Shown here: piece after piece, positions 17,697 through 27,221 of the stretch
How the letters are laid out: each line of letters opens with the position of its first letter
Numbering within the stretch: position 1 is the first letter of the stretch
Assembly (NCBI GenBank): GCA_026225395.1
Contig: JAMFSR010000015.1
Span: 1 to 64,000, forward strand
DNA length: 64,000 bases
Reading direction: 5' to 3'
Source of the DNA: Granulicella sapmiensis
GTDB taxonomy: Bacteria > Acidobacteriota > Terriglobia > Terriglobales > Acidobacteriaceae
Notes under the pieces: generated by a model
The model's input: the letters and a program-made list of their open reading frames with translations, nothing else
Told to the model about the DNA's origin: nothing
Database searches by the model: none
Translations under genes and position numbers: made by a program

Positions 17697-19393
17697 GCAC
17701 ACAACCCTTCGCGGCCCGGGCCACAGTTGCAGACTGGACAGAAGCTCCCTCGGCAGACCAGCAAACTCCCGCGCGACAAACACTTCCCCCGCGCAACTAT
17801 CTCAACGAAACCGAAGGCATCGCCAGCTGGCTGCTCACGCAGGATCACAAGCGCATCGCCATCCTCTACCTCATCAGCGTCACGTTCTTCTTCATCATCG
17901 GCGGCTTGCTTGCGTTTGTGCTGCGCCTGGAGCTGCTTACGCCCGGCGCCGATCTCATGGCCATGGACACCTATAACAAGGTCTTCACCATGCATGGCGT
18001 CGTGATGATCTTCTTCGTCCTCATCCCCGCCGTCCCCGCCGTGCTCGGCAACTTCCTTCTGCCGATGATGCTCGGCGCCCGCGATCTCGCCTTCCCCAGG
18101 ATCAACCTCCTCAGCTGGTACTGCTACGCCATCGGCGCAATCCTTCTGCTCGCCACTGTGATCGCCGGCGGCGTTGACACCGGATGGACCTTCACCACGC
18201 CGCTGTCGACGCGCTTCGTCAACACCAACGTCATCACCGCGGGCCTCGCGGCCTTTATGGCCGGCTTCTCGTCCATCTTTACCGGCCTCAACTTCATCGT
18301 CACCGTCCACCGCATGCGAGCTCCCGGCCTCACATGGTTTCGCCTGCCGCTCTTCGTCTGGGCGCACTACGCGGCTGCCATCATCATGGTGCTGGCAACC
18401 CCCGTCGTCTCCATCACCATCGTTCTCGTCGCTGTCGAACGCCTCGTAGGCATCGGCATCTTCGACCCCAAGCTCGGCGGCGACCCGCTGCTCTTCCAGC
18501 ATCTCTTCTGGTTCTACTCACACCCCGCCGTCTACGTCATGCTGCTGCCCTCCATGGGAGTCATCTCCGAGGTCATCGCCTGCTTCTCCCGCAAGCGCAT
18601 CTTCGGCTACTCCGCCGTCGCTTTCTCCTCGGTCGCCATCGCAGTCTTTGGCTTCTTCGTCTGGGAGCACCACATGTTCATCATGGGTGTCAGCCAGTAC
18701 TCCGCGCTCGTCTTCAGCCTGCTCACCATGCTCGTCGCCGTGCCTTCGGCCATCAAGGTCTTCAACTGGACTACGACCCTCTACAAAGGCTCCATCTCCT
18801 TCGACGCTCCCATGATTTACGCACTCTGCTTCCTCGGCCTCTTCGTCATCGGCGGCTGCACCGGTGTCTTCCTCGGCTCGCTCGGCATGGACGTCCAGCT
18901 CACCGAAACCTACTTTGTCGTCGCACACTTCCATTTCGTTATGGTTGGCTCGGTCATCATGGGCTATCTCGCCGGCCTGCACTTCTGGTGGCCCAAGATC
19001 ACCGGCCGCATGTATCCTGAGCTCCCGGCAAAAGTCGCTGCCGTCATCACCTTCGTCGGCTTCTTCTTTACCTTCGGCCCGCAGTTCATCCTTGGCTACA
19101 TGGGCATGCCGCGCCGCTACGCCATGTACCCGCCCGAGTGGCAGGCCCTCAACGTCTTCTCCACCGCCGGCGCCACCGTCATGGGCTTCGGCTATCTCAT
19201 CACCATGGTCTATTTCGTGTGGTCGCTCTACTACGGTCCCATCGCCGGCCCGAACCCCTGGCGCGCCTACGGGCTCGAGTGGCAGACCGCCTCACCACCA
19301 CCCACGCAGAATTTCCTGGAGACACCCACGGTCACGCGCGAAGCCTACGACTACGCGTCCATCGACCAGCCTGTCACGGAGATTGCAGCCTAG
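17693..19393 (+). CDS. ctaD: Cytochrome c oxidase subunit I, A2-type heme-copper oxidase
   Basis: 566-residue catalytic subunit that reduces O2 to water and pumps protons. Heme a ligands H101 (TMHGVVM) and H414, heme a3 ligand H412 ([10 protein letters not shown]), CuB ligands H277, H326 and H327 (EHHMF), and Y281 for the His-Tyr crosslink are all present. The D-channel Glu of A1 enzymes (HPEVY) is replaced by Ala279 within the sequence YSHPAVY, which is the YSHPxV signature of A2-type oxidases. Start ATG 17693 overlaps the small gene upstream. Subunits II and III are not adjacent, so the operon is split or they lie elsewhere. Its stop shares CTAG with the opposing regulator gene. Confidence 0.93.
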   Translation: MSTQPFAARATVADWTEAPSADQQTPARQTLPPRNYLNETEGIASWLLTQDHKRIAILYLISVTFFFIIGGLLAFVLRLELLTPGADLMAMDTYNKVFTMHGVVMIFFVLIPAVPAVLGNFLLPMMLGARDLAFPRINLLSWYCYAIGAILLLATVIAGGVDTGWTFTTPLSTRFVNTNVITAGLAAFMAGFSSIFTGLNFIVTVHRMRAPGLTWFRLPLFVWAHYAAAIIMVLATPVVSITIVLVAVERLVGIGIFDPKLGGDPLLFQHLFWFYSHPAVYVMLLPSMGVISEVIACFSRKRIFGYSAVAFSSVAIAVFGFFVWEHHMFIMGVSQYSALVFSLLTMLVAVPSAIKVFNWTTTLYKGSISFDAPMIYALCFLGLFVIGGCTGVFLGSLGMDVQLTETYFVVAHFHFVMVGSVIMGYLAGLHFWWPKITGRMYPELPAKVAAVITFVGFFFTFGPQFILGYMGMPRRYAMYPPEWQALNVFSTAGATVMGFGYLITMVYFVWSLYYGPIAGPNPWRAYGLEWQTASPPPTQNFLETPTVTREAYDYASIDQPVTEIAA

Positions 19394-20088
19394 CAATAAA
19401 GCGATTCCATCTTTGCCGGAGCAGGAAGCACCATGCGCTCGCCATCCAGTTCCACCAGACCCTCGCGCCGAAACTTCCCCAGCAACCGGGTCACCGTCTC
19501 GCGCGAAAGCCCCGCCATGCTGCCCAGTTCCTCATGCGTCAGCGGCATGCGAAACTCCAGCGACTCCCCGCCCGCTCCGTCCATGCGTCCCCAGTCGAGC
19601 AAAGCCGTTGCCAGCTTGCCCGCCGCGGAGCTGGAAGTCGCCAGCCGACGCGCCGTCAGCAACATGCCTTCGTACTCCCACGCAATAGAGACCGCCGCAC
19701 TCCTCCCCACGTCCCGAGAGCTCTCCATGAATGCCAGAAAGTCCGCGCGTCCAATCGCCTTCAGGTCGCATATCTCCAGCGTCTCCGCCGTCACCTTGTG
19801 CCGCACGTTGTTCAGCAACGAAGTCAGCCCCAGCACATCCCCCGGTCCGGCAATCCGCACAATCAACAGCTTGCCGTCGGCCGACGACGCCGTCAGCTTG
19901 ATCTTTCCCCGGCACACCACGTACACGCGGTCCGCCATCGAATCTTCCCGCAATACCGTCTCACCCGGCCTAAGCCGTACACGGCTCCCGATCGTCTGAA
20001 GCTCCTGCACCGTCGCCGGACTGAGGTTGCAAAAGCAGTGTGGCCCGCGCACAGGACAAGTCACGCAATTTTGTACCGCTGACTGCAT
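19390..20088 (-). CDS. Crp/Fnr-family regulator with FNR-like cysteines
   Basis: 232 residues from ATG 20088, which follows GGGGAG; a TTG start at 20184 is possible but lacks support. N-terminal cysteines C8, C11, C18 and C20 (NCVTCP, HCFC) plus C107 (EICDL) match the layout of the oxygen-labile 4Fe-4S cluster of FNR, where C107 corresponds to the central Cys122. The cNMP-binding-like barrel ([10 protein letters not shown]) follows, then a C-terminal winged helix whose recognition helix reads SRETVTR (195-201), with R, E and R as in CRP. That predicts TGTGA half-sites, exactly what precedes the ctaD operon. Likely an O2- or redox-responsive regulator of the oxidase. Cluster binding is inferred. 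Confidence 0.85.
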   Translation of the reverse strand: MQSAVQNCVTCPVRGPHCFCNLSPATVQELQTIGSRVRLRPGETVLREDSMADRVYVVCRGKIKLTASSADGKLLIVRIAGPGDVLGLTSLLNNVRHKVTAETLEICDLKAIGRADFLAFMESSRDVGRSAAVSIAWEYEGMLLTARRLATSSSAAGKLATALLDWGRMDGAGGESLEFRMPLTHEELGSMAGLSRETVTRLLGKFRREGLVELDGERMVLPAPAKMESLYC

Positions 20089-20189
20089 CGCGTCTCCCCT
20101 GCCCCAAGGGTAATCCGATTCCAGTTTCGCGAACCATTCCAGATCTGCAATAAATTTGTCAGACGGCCTTCGCGAAGACGCCAAAGGCT

Positions 20190-21083
20190 TTATCGAGCCT
20201 CATCCGATTCTAGCTGCGCGATAACCGCGCTCTCCCGCCAAAGGCGCTCTCCGGCCGCATCATCTTGCGCCATCACCGAAGGAGCCATCTCCACCACCTG
20301 CCCTCCCCGAAGCGAGCAATACACCTCATCCCCAACCCCAGCCGACCCCTCACCCAGATCGGCCAACGCCCGCCCCGCCTCCGCAACTCCATTGCTTCCG
20401 CGCAGCACCGGCTTCATCACTGAGAGCATCGGCCAAACCACCCGCCGCAACACAAACGGCCCAGTCCTCACCAAACCTGTCCCGGCCACCAGCCCCGGAT
20501 CAAACGCATGGACGCGCAAACCCCGCGCTATCACATCCGGCTCCCTCGCCAACCTCCGCGCCGTCATCACATTGCAAAGTTTCGACGCCGTATAAGCTCG
20601 CAAGCCCGCTTTCATCGGACCTCGATCCACCTCCGGATCGCGCTCCGGATAAGCCAGCCACTCGGCCCGCGCATGCCGCGGCGTTGGCACGCCAATCTTC
20701 TCCGCTGGATCATGCGTCGCACTTGTCGTAAACACCAACGCACCGCCATTCGCCACCTGCGGCACCAGCAACCGCGCCAGCAGATAATGCCCAAGATGAT
20801 TCACGCCGAACGTCCGCTCAATCTCCTGCCTGGTCCGCGCTCGCAGATCGTACCCCTGCACACCCGCATTCAAAAGCAGCGCATCGATCTTGATCTCACG
20901 CAATCCAGCCGCAAAGTCGCGGACAGACTCTAAATCGCCCAGATCCAGCGACCGCTCTTCCACTCCCGCAGGCGATCCCTCTTCGCACACGCCGCCAATC
21001 ACCCTGTGTCCCCGCTCGATCAACAACCGGGCAGCAACTCTTCCAATTCCAGAGCTGCACCCGGTCATGACGACGCTCTTCAC
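20190..21083 (-). CDS. SDR family oxidoreductase (protochlorophyllide-reductase-like)
   Basis: 297 residues with the SDR cofactor motif TGCSSGIG at the N-terminus, NAGVQ, NHLGHYLLARLL, a catalytic Ser (FTTSATHD) and YTASK. The extended C-terminal third is typical of the light-dependent protochlorophyllide-reductase-like/retinol-dehydrogenase-like SDRs. It starts three bases after the stop of the SGNH esterase gene, so the two are co-transcribed. Substrate unknown. Confidence 0.85.
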   Translation of the reverse strand: MKSVVMTGCSSGIGRVAARLLIERGHRVIGGVCEEGSPAGVEERSLDLGDLESVRDFAAGLREIKIDALLLNAGVQGYDLRARTRQEIERTFGVNHLGHYLLARLLVPQVANGGALVFTTSATHDPAEKIGVPTPRHARAEWLAYPERDPEVDRGPMKAGLRAYTASKLCNVMTARRLAREPDVIARGLRVHAFDPGLVAGTGLVRTGPFVLRRVVWPMLSVMKPVLRGSNGVAEAGRALADLGEGSAGVGDEVYCSLRGGQVVEMAPSVMAQDDAAGERLWRESAVIAQLESDEAR

Positions 21084-21086
21084 CGA

Positions 21087-22613
21087 TTAGTGCCCGTCCG
21101 TAGGCGCAGCCTGCTTCGGCAAAGCAGCCGCGGCGCTAGCCGGCAGTCCCACAACATCCGGTTCCAGCTCCACTTGCGTCCGCACCAGGTTATCGGCCAC
21201 AATCCGCCCAAACACGGCCTTGCCCTTGTCATCCAGATGCGTCCGGTCGAGCGCCGGCGCAGCCTTGCCCGCGTTCTCGGCCTTCGCATCCGCATGGCCG
21301 ACGGCGTCGAACTCACCCGCCTGCTCCTGTGTCAGCTTGCTCAACACCTGTGTTGAAAGCCCCAGCAAATCAATGAACGTCACATTCTCTTCCGCCGCCA
21401 CACGTCGCGCCGCGTCAGCATACAACTTCAAGTCAGGGTTATAAGGCTTGCCATCTTTGAACGTCCTCCGCGCCAGCGGACTCAGCACCACCGGCACCGC
21501 TCCAATCGCCCGCGACTCATGAATAAACTTCCGCAGGTTGTCCGCATACGTCGTCTCCGGATCGGTATGGCGATCGGGATTCGGTTTCTGGTCGTTGTGA
21601 CCAAACTGCATCAGGTAGTAGTCGCCATGGTCCGCCAGCGACTTCTTCCACGCACCCTCATCGATAAAGCTCTTCGAGCTGCGCCCGTTCAGCGCCTCAT
21701 CGATGCACGTCACATTCTTCGTCAGGTCAGCGCAGAACCCCGGCCCCCACCCACCCTGCAACGCCGTCGTCGAATCGCCGATCAACACAATCGTCACCGA
21801 CCCACCCTCGATGATCTTCATCGCCTTCAAACCCTCAGGCGGAAGCTTCGCCGCAGCGGGCAGCACATACTGCTTCAGCGCCGGCACAGCATTGCCCAGA
21901 TCGACAGCCACCATCCGGCCAAACACATAACTTCCCGCCCAATCCAGATGCGTCTTGTCGAAGATCGTCTTGCCTTCGTTGTCCTTCTTCGTAATGGCCA
22001 GCTTGTTGCCCGCGGCCTCACCGATCTTGTCCAGGTACGCGATGCTCTCATCCTGCAGCTCGATCAGCGGAGTCTTCATCTCCTTCGCCACTCCGCGCAT
22101 CGCCTCGCTGTACTCACCCAGGTCGGAATGAATCTTCCCGTCAGGGCCAAAGTATCTCCGCGTCAGCGGTGTGCAGAGGACCGGCGTCACGCCCGCCGCA
22201 CGAGCCTCCGTGATAAACCGCTTCAGGTTCGCCACATAATCCGGCAACGCCACCTGCCTGTCAGCATGGTCCTTCGTCACCAGGTCGTTATGCCCAAACT
22301 GGATCACCATGTAGTCCGGCTTCGTCAGCAGCGCGCGGTCCCACAAACCCTGCTCGCGAAACGTCCGCGTACTCGCGCCGCCTTTGGCCATGTTCACGCA
22401 GTCCACCTGCGCCGTAAAGTTCGCGCAAAACCCACGTCCATAGCCCGCATTGTTGGTCTGCGTCGAATCCCCAATCAGGTCGATCCGCACCACCGCCCCT
22501 GGCTTCCGCACCGCCGCCGTAGCCGCATCGAACGCCCGCGCCGGATCGCCCTGCGCCCCAGCCACTCCACTCAACATCACCGCCGCCGCCAAAACCGCTG
22601 CTTTCAAGCCCAC
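21087..22613 (-). CDS. Tandem two-domain SGNH (rhamnogalacturonan acetylesterase-like) hydrolase
   Basis: 508 residues, secreted (GTG start; signal peptide ending near VAGAQG). Two complete SGNH/GDSL esterase domains follow each other. Domain 1: LIGDSTQ (Ser50), FGHND and DKTHLD. Domain 2: LIGDSTT (Ser281), FGHND and DRTHLD. Both keep the Ser, Gly, Asn and Asp-x-x-His blocks, so both should be active. The sequence best resembles rhamnogalacturonan acetylesterase, which removes acetyl groups from pectin. Single-domain enzymes are usual, so this is an internal gene duplication. It fits plant-polymer degradation in soil. Confidence 0.87.
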   Translation of the reverse strand: MGLKAAVLAAAVMLSGVAGAQGDPARAFDAATAAVRKPGAVVRIDLIGDSTQTNNAGYGRGFCANFTAQVDCVNMAKGGASTRTFREQGLWDRALLTKPDYMVIQFGHNDLVTKDHADRQVALPDYVANLKRFITEARAAGVTPVLCTPLTRRYFGPDGKIHSDLGEYSEAMRGVAKEMKTPLIELQDESIAYLDKIGEAAGNKLAITKKDNEGKTIFDKTHLDWAGSYVFGRMVAVDLGNAVPALKQYVLPAAAKLPPEGLKAMKIIEGGSVTIVLIGDSTTALQGGWGPGFCADLTKNVTCIDEALNGRSSKSFIDEGAWKKSLADHGDYYLMQFGHNDQKPNPDRHTDPETTYADNLRKFIHESRAIGAVPVVLSPLARRTFKDGKPYNPDLKLYADAARRVAAEENVTFIDLLGLSTQVLSKLTQEQAGEFDAVGHADAKAENAGKAAPALDRTHLDDKGKAVFGRIVADNLVRTQVELEPDVVGLPASAAAALPKQAAPTDGH

Positions 22614-22659
22614 GCGTCACCTCGCGTAACGAGCATACAGCCTGTCATACAGCTTTGGC

Positions 22660-24393
22660 TCAGGCCCTACCGGCAGCAGCTCCAGTCCGCTGCAGACTCC
22701 GCGTCCCGACAAACGCAAAATCAATAAATGCCCGCGCCGGATCGGTATGGATCAGCTTCACGTTGACCTTGTCGCCAACATCCAGACCATCGCTTCCCTG
22801 CACCACGCGTCCTTCAAACGGCGGCCGGATCACGCGCACATAAACTCCCTTGTCGGTCGCGCCCGTAACCACTCCCGGAAAGACCTCGCCAATCCTCGAC
22901 GACATCGCCACAGCCGCCACGCGCTTCTGCATATCGCGCTCAATCTTGCGCAGCTTCTTGTCGGCGTCGTTGCAGTGGATCGCAATCGCCGCCAGTTCCG
23001 TATCGCTGTAAGGCGCAGGAGCTCCGGTCATCATCGCGTGCAGCACGCGCTGCGTCACCACATCAGGGAAACGCCGGTTCGGCGCCGTCGAGTGCGTATA
23101 GTCCCGCGCCGCCAGCCCGAAGTGCCCCGTAGGATCGTCATCGGGCCTCATCAGCAGATACTCACCCGGCCCCATCAGCTTGATCACCGAAACGGCCACA
23201 TCCGGATAATGATCCGGATCCTTGGCCCTGATCTGCGTCAGCACATCATTCAACGCCGCGGAGTCAGGAACCTCCGGCAGATCGTATCCACGGTCCTTCG
23301 CCAGCGTCACAATCCTGTCCCACCGCTTCGGAACCACCACCACGCGCTGCAATCCGCTGCGCCCACCCTTGCGTAACGCCCGCGCCATCACGCCATTGGC
23401 CGCGACCATCAAATCCTCGATCAGATTCATCGCGCGGTTCTGGATCGCTTCCTGCACATCGATCACCTTGCCATCGACGACAACCGGATCAGCCTCAGAC
23501 TTATGAAACTCCAGCGCTCCCTTTTTCACCCGAGCCGCATGCAGCGCCAGCGCCGCCTCATCCTGCAGCTTCAACTGCTCCACCAGCCAGTTCTGCGCCA
23601 ATCCGGGCGCGGTCCCACTACTCAGGCTCGCATCCGCCTCATGCTCCCGCGCGCTATCGCTCCGTAGCGACATCACATCGTCATCCACCACCCCTGCCGC
23701 CGTCTTCTCCAGCCACGGCCCCACACGCGAGTACGCCAGCTGCGCGCGATTCCGCACCATCGCGCGTGTCACTTTCTCGCTCACCATCTCGCCATCCGGA
23801 CCGACGGTGAAGCTCATCATCACCGCCAGCCGGTCGCCACTCTCATTCAACGAAGTCACACCCGTCGAAAGCTCCAGCGGCAGCATCGGAAAGTTCTTCA
23901 CCGCCGTATAGATCGTCTGCGTCTGCTCCTGCGCATGCTTATCGATGGGCGATCCCTGCTCGACCGCCGCCGCCACGTCGCCAATCGCCACGCGCAGCAG
24001 AATCCCACCATCCACCCGCTCCGCCACTTCAATCTGGTCCAGGTCCCGCGACGTATCGTTATCGATCGACGACCACCCCAGCGCCCGCAGATCCTCCACA
24101 CCCTCAATCGGCGTCAGCGTCGATAGCTTCTCCACAATCGCCGCCGTCTGCTCCGCGACTCCCGCGCCAAACTCCGGCTTAAACCCGGCCTCATGCATCT
24201 CATCCAGCGCCGCCCCAGCTAGATCGAAGTGCCCATTGCTCGAATGCCCCGCAAAGTGCGATGCACCCTGCTGATGATCACCATGCTGGTCCTGCCGATG
24301 ATCCCGGTGCTGATCCTGCTGAGGATTCGTTTGCAGATTGTGCTGATTCTGAGAATGGTTGCTATGCGGCTTGTGGTGATCGCGTTCTGACAT
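22660..24393 (-). CDS. RNB-domain (RNase II/R-type) ribonuclease with His/Gln-rich N-terminus
   Basis: About 577 residues. The RNB core carries SSIDNDTSRDLDQIE, the metal-binding motif; the last Asp of the usual DxDD is Gln, a variant I associate with a subgroup of shorter bacterial RNB proteins. Later RNB blocks (YTHSTAPNRRFPDVVTQRVLH) and a C-terminal S1-like segment (GVYVRVIRPPFEGRVV) are present; cold-shock domains of RNase R are missing. The first 55 residues are extremely rich in His, Gln, Asn and Asp, probably disordered and able to bind metal. I prefer ATG 24393 (MSERDHHKPH) to 24417. It would degrade RNA 3'-5'. Confidence 0.83.
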   Translation of the reverse strand: MSERDHHKPHSNHSQNQHNLQTNPQQDQHRDHRQDQHGDHQQGASHFAGHSSNGHFDLAGAALDEMHEAGFKPEFGAGVAEQTAAIVEKLSTLTPIEGVEDLRALGWSSIDNDTSRDLDQIEVAERVDGGILLRVAIGDVAAAVEQGSPIDKHAQEQTQTIYTAVKNFPMLPLELSTGVTSLNESGDRLAVMMSFTVGPDGEMVSEKVTRAMVRNRAQLAYSRVGPWLEKTAAGVVDDDVMSLRSDSAREHEADASLSSGTAPGLAQNWLVEQLKLQDEAALALHAARVKKGALEFHKSEADPVVVDGKVIDVQEAIQNRAMNLIEDLMVAANGVMARALRKGGRSGLQRVVVVPKRWDRIVTLAKDRGYDLPEVPDSAALNDVLTQIRAKDPDHYPDVAVSVIKLMGPGEYLLMRPDDDPTGHFGLAARDYTHSTAPNRRFPDVVTQRVLHAMMTGAPAPYSDTELAAIAIHCNDADKKLRKIERDMQKRVAAVAMSSRIGEVFPGVVTGATDKGVYVRVIRPPFEGRVVQGSDGLDVGDKVNVKLIHTDPARAFIDFAFVGTRSLQRTGAAAGRA

Positions 24394-24489
24394 GACCCGC
24401 AGACTAACACTTCCCACCCACTATTGGCCCCGCCGGGGGTCGCATACCGCACATAGCCACATCTCGCCTTCATGGTTCATAATCGATCC

Positions 24490-24891
24490 ATGACCCGGCC
24501 CTGTTTCCTCGTCGTCGACCGTGAGTACTCCGGCAGCATCTCCACCCGCAAACTCGTCATCGAAACCGCAAAGCTCAACGTCATCACCGCCTACAGCGGC
24601 GAAGAAGCCATCCAGTCCCTCAAGCGCTTCCCTCTGATCAACGGTGTCGTTATCGACGCCGGCATCAAGGACACCCCGTGCGCCAGGCTCGTCGAAGAGC
24701 TCCACGCCATCGACCCCGAGCTCCCGCTTATCGTCATCAACACTCCCGGCTCCGATCACTGCCCCGGCGCCAACTTCTACCTCGACTCCTTCGAGCCCGC
24801 CAAGCTCCTTGAGCTTCTCAAGACCCTCACGCCCAAAGAAGCCGCCGCTATTGAAGCCACCAACGAACGCCTCAGCAAGACCCAGGACTAA
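24490..24891 (+). CDS. Degenerate receiver-domain protein
   Basis: 133 residues, stand-alone response-regulator-like fold. The first strand FLVVDREYSGS keeps one acidic pocket residue, the phosphoacceptor position is VVIDAG, and VINTPG supplies the Thr, but the conserved Lys near the end is lost (YLDSFEPAKLLELL in place of the usual KP motif). It may be a non-phosphorylated partner or receive a signal differently. An alternative start lies at 24472. It is followed after 74 bases by a PAS histidine kinase on the same strand, its probable partner. Confidence 0.7.
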   Translation: MTRPCFLVVDREYSGSISTRKLVIETAKLNVITAYSGEEAIQSLKRFPLINGVVIDAGIKDTPCARLVEELHAIDPELPLIVINTPGSDHCPGANFYLDSFEPAKLLELLKTLTPKEAAAIEATNERLSKTQD

Positions 24892-24965
24892 AAGACCAGC
24901 CCGTTCATTGCGCCTGTTCCCGTACTCATAAATCCAGCCTTTAGTAGTACGCTGAGAGTCGCGTC

Positions 24966-27218
24966 ATGGCAGACTCTCAGAAAACTCCAGCAGCGGAAGC
25001 CCTTTCCGGCGTCCTTCCCGGTTCGCTGCTTTCGCTCGTCCTCGACGGCCTGCCCGAAGGCGTCCTCGTCATGGATAAGCAGTGGCGCATCATCTACGCC
25101 AACGCCACCGCCCGCAAAATCAGCCGCGTCCTGCCCGAGTACATCGGCCAGGGCACACACTGGGAACACTACCCCGAAGCCCTCGGCACCTCCGTCGAAG
25201 CCGCCTACCGGGAAGCCGTGGCAACCGGTGTCGGCCGCGTTCTCGAGCCCTACTACTTTGCTCCCTTCGACATCTGGTACAGCATCCGCCTCATCCCCCT
25301 GGACGGCCATCTCGTCCTTCACTATCGGGACGTCACCGCCGAGCAGAAAGCCGATAACGCAAGCCGCGCGCTCTCCGAGCAACTCGCGCAGGTCCTCGAT
25401 GCCACCACGGACGGCGTCACCATCTTCGACCGCAACTGGTGCATCACCTACATGAACTACCGCGCGAAAGAGATCCTCGCACCCAGCGGCGATCTCCTCG
25501 GCAAAAATGTATGGGAAAGCTTCCCTTTCGCTGTCTACGAAGGCTCTCCCTACGTCGAGCATTACCACCGCGCCATGGACCAGCGCATCCCCGGCAGCTT
25601 CGAGGCCTTCTACCCCGAGCCACTCAACGCCTGGCTCCACATCATCGTCCGCCCTTCACCCGATGGCATGATTGCCTTCTTCCGCGACATCACCGAGCAG
25701 AAACTCAAGGAAGACGCTCTCCGCGCGAGCGAAGAGCGCTATCGCATCCTCACCGAACTCAACCCGCAATCTCTATGGACCGCCGACCCAAGGGGCCGCG
25801 TCCGCTACGCCAACCATCGCTTCCTCGAATACATCGGCCACGAATTTGCTCCCGAAACCGGCGACGAGTATATCCGTTGCTTCGACCCCGCTGACCGCGA
25901 ACGCGTCGCCAACGCCTGGACCCACAGCATCGCCACCGGGGAAGACTACGAAATCGACGCCCGCCTTCTCCGCGGCTCCGACCATGCCTCCCGCTGGTGG
26001 CACCTCCGCGCCCTCCCCATCCGCGATGAAGAGGGCAACATCCGGCAATGGCTCGGCGTCGCCAGCGATATCCACGAAAGCCGCCAGGCCGAAGATCAAC
26101 TCCGCGAACAGTTCGCCGAGATCGACCGCCAGCGCCGCGAAGTCGAAACCATCTACCTCGGCTCACCCATCGGCATGGCGCTTTATGACGCCAAAACCCT
26201 TCGCCTGCTCCGCATCAACGACCGCCAGGCCAAAATCTTCCGCCTGCCTCCCTCCGAAGCCATCGGCAAAACCTACGACGAGCTGGCCGGCGGCGTTCCC
26301 ACGGCCCACGCCCTCATCCGCCGCGCTGCCGCCGGAGAACCTATCCTGAACCACACGCTCGAAGGCACGCTCGACCGCCGCCGCGATGAGTACCGCTACT
26401 GGAACATCAACTACTCGCCCATCTTCGCCGAAGACGGCACCGTGCAGGCCATCGCCAGCGCCACCGTTGAAACCACCCATCAGAAGCGGGCCGAAACCGC
26501 TCTCATCCAGAGCGAAAAACTGGCCGCCGTCGGCCGCCTCGCCAGCTCCATTGCGCACGAGATCAACAACCCGCTCGAATCCGTAATGAATCTCCTCTAC
26601 ATCGCGCGCCAACACGCCATCGCGCCGGAAACGCAAACGTTCCTCGACCTCGCCGACCAGGAGCTCCGCCGCGTCGCCATCATCGCCAACCAGACCCTCC
26701 GCTTCCACAAGCAGGCCACCAAACCGCAAGCCATCAGTTGCGAAGACCTCTACTCCACCGTCCTCAGCATCTACGAAGGCCGCCTCAGAAACTCAAGCAT
26801 CGCCGTCCAACAACGCAGGCGCGCCCAGAGTCCCATCGTCTGCTTCGAAGGAGAAATTCGCCAGGTCCTCAATAACCTCGTCGGCAACGCCATCGACGCC
26901 ATGCCCCAGGGCGGTCGTCTTCTCGTCCGCAGCCGCGAAGCCACCGAATGGCGTTCCGGTCACCGCGGCCTCGTGCTCACCATCGCCGACACCGGCATCG
27001 GCATCGACTCCGAAACCCAGTCACAGATCTTCGAAGCCTTCTTCACCACCAAGGGCATCCAGGGCACCGGCCTCGGGCTCTGGATCAGCGCCGAAATCAT
27101 CCAGCGCCACCACGGCCGCATCCTCACGCGCAGCCGCAAGGGCAGGGGCACAGTCTTCAGCATCTTCCTCCCCTACGAAATCACCCCCGCCCCAGACCCC
27201 ACCGTCCATCTGCAATAA
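24966..27218 (+). CDS. Multi-PAS soluble sensor histidine kinase
   Basis: 750 residues without membrane segments. Four PAS-type domains in series (starts near DGLPEGVLVMDKQWRI, DATTDGVTIFDRNW, LTELNPQSLWTADPRGR and IYLGSPIGMALYDAKT), several with PAC tails (FRDITEQK, WLGVASDIHESRQ). HisKA box has His531 (SSIAHEINNPLESV), then HATPase_c with NLVGNAIDAMPQGG, DTGIGI and GTGLGL. Such kinases sense redox, light or ligands through PAS cofactors; which is not visible. No output regulator follows; the degenerate receiver protein just upstream is a candidate partner. Confidence 0.9.
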   Translation: MADSQKTPAAEALSGVLPGSLLSLVLDGLPEGVLVMDKQWRIIYANATARKISRVLPEYIGQGTHWEHYPEALGTSVEAAYREAVATGVGRVLEPYYFAPFDIWYSIRLIPLDGHLVLHYRDVTAEQKADNASRALSEQLAQVLDATTDGVTIFDRNWCITYMNYRAKEILAPSGDLLGKNVWESFPFAVYEGSPYVEHYHRAMDQRIPGSFEAFYPEPLNAWLHIIVRPSPDGMIAFFRDITEQKLKEDALRASEERYRILTELNPQSLWTADPRGRVRYANHRFLEYIGHEFAPETGDEYIRCFDPADRERVANAWTHSIATGEDYEIDARLLRGSDHASRWWHLRALPIRDEEGNIRQWLGVASDIHESRQAEDQLREQFAEIDRQRREVETIYLGSPIGMALYDAKTLRLLRINDRQAKIFRLPPSEAIGKTYDELAGGVPTAHALIRRAAAGEPILNHTLEGTLDRRRDEYRYWNINYSPIFAEDGTVQAIASATVETTHQKRAETALIQSEKLAAVGRLASSIAHEINNPLESVMNLLYIARQHAIAPETQTFLDLADQELRRVAIIANQTLRFHKQATKPQAISCEDLYSTVLSIYEGRLRNSSIAVQQRRRAQSPIVCFEGEIRQVLNNLVGNAIDAMPQGGRLLVRSREATEWRSGHRGLVLTIADTGIGIDSETQSQIFEAFFTTKGIQGTGLGLWISAEIIQRHHGRILTRSRKGRGTVFSIFLPYEITPAPDPTVHLQ

Positions 27219-27221
27219 CCG

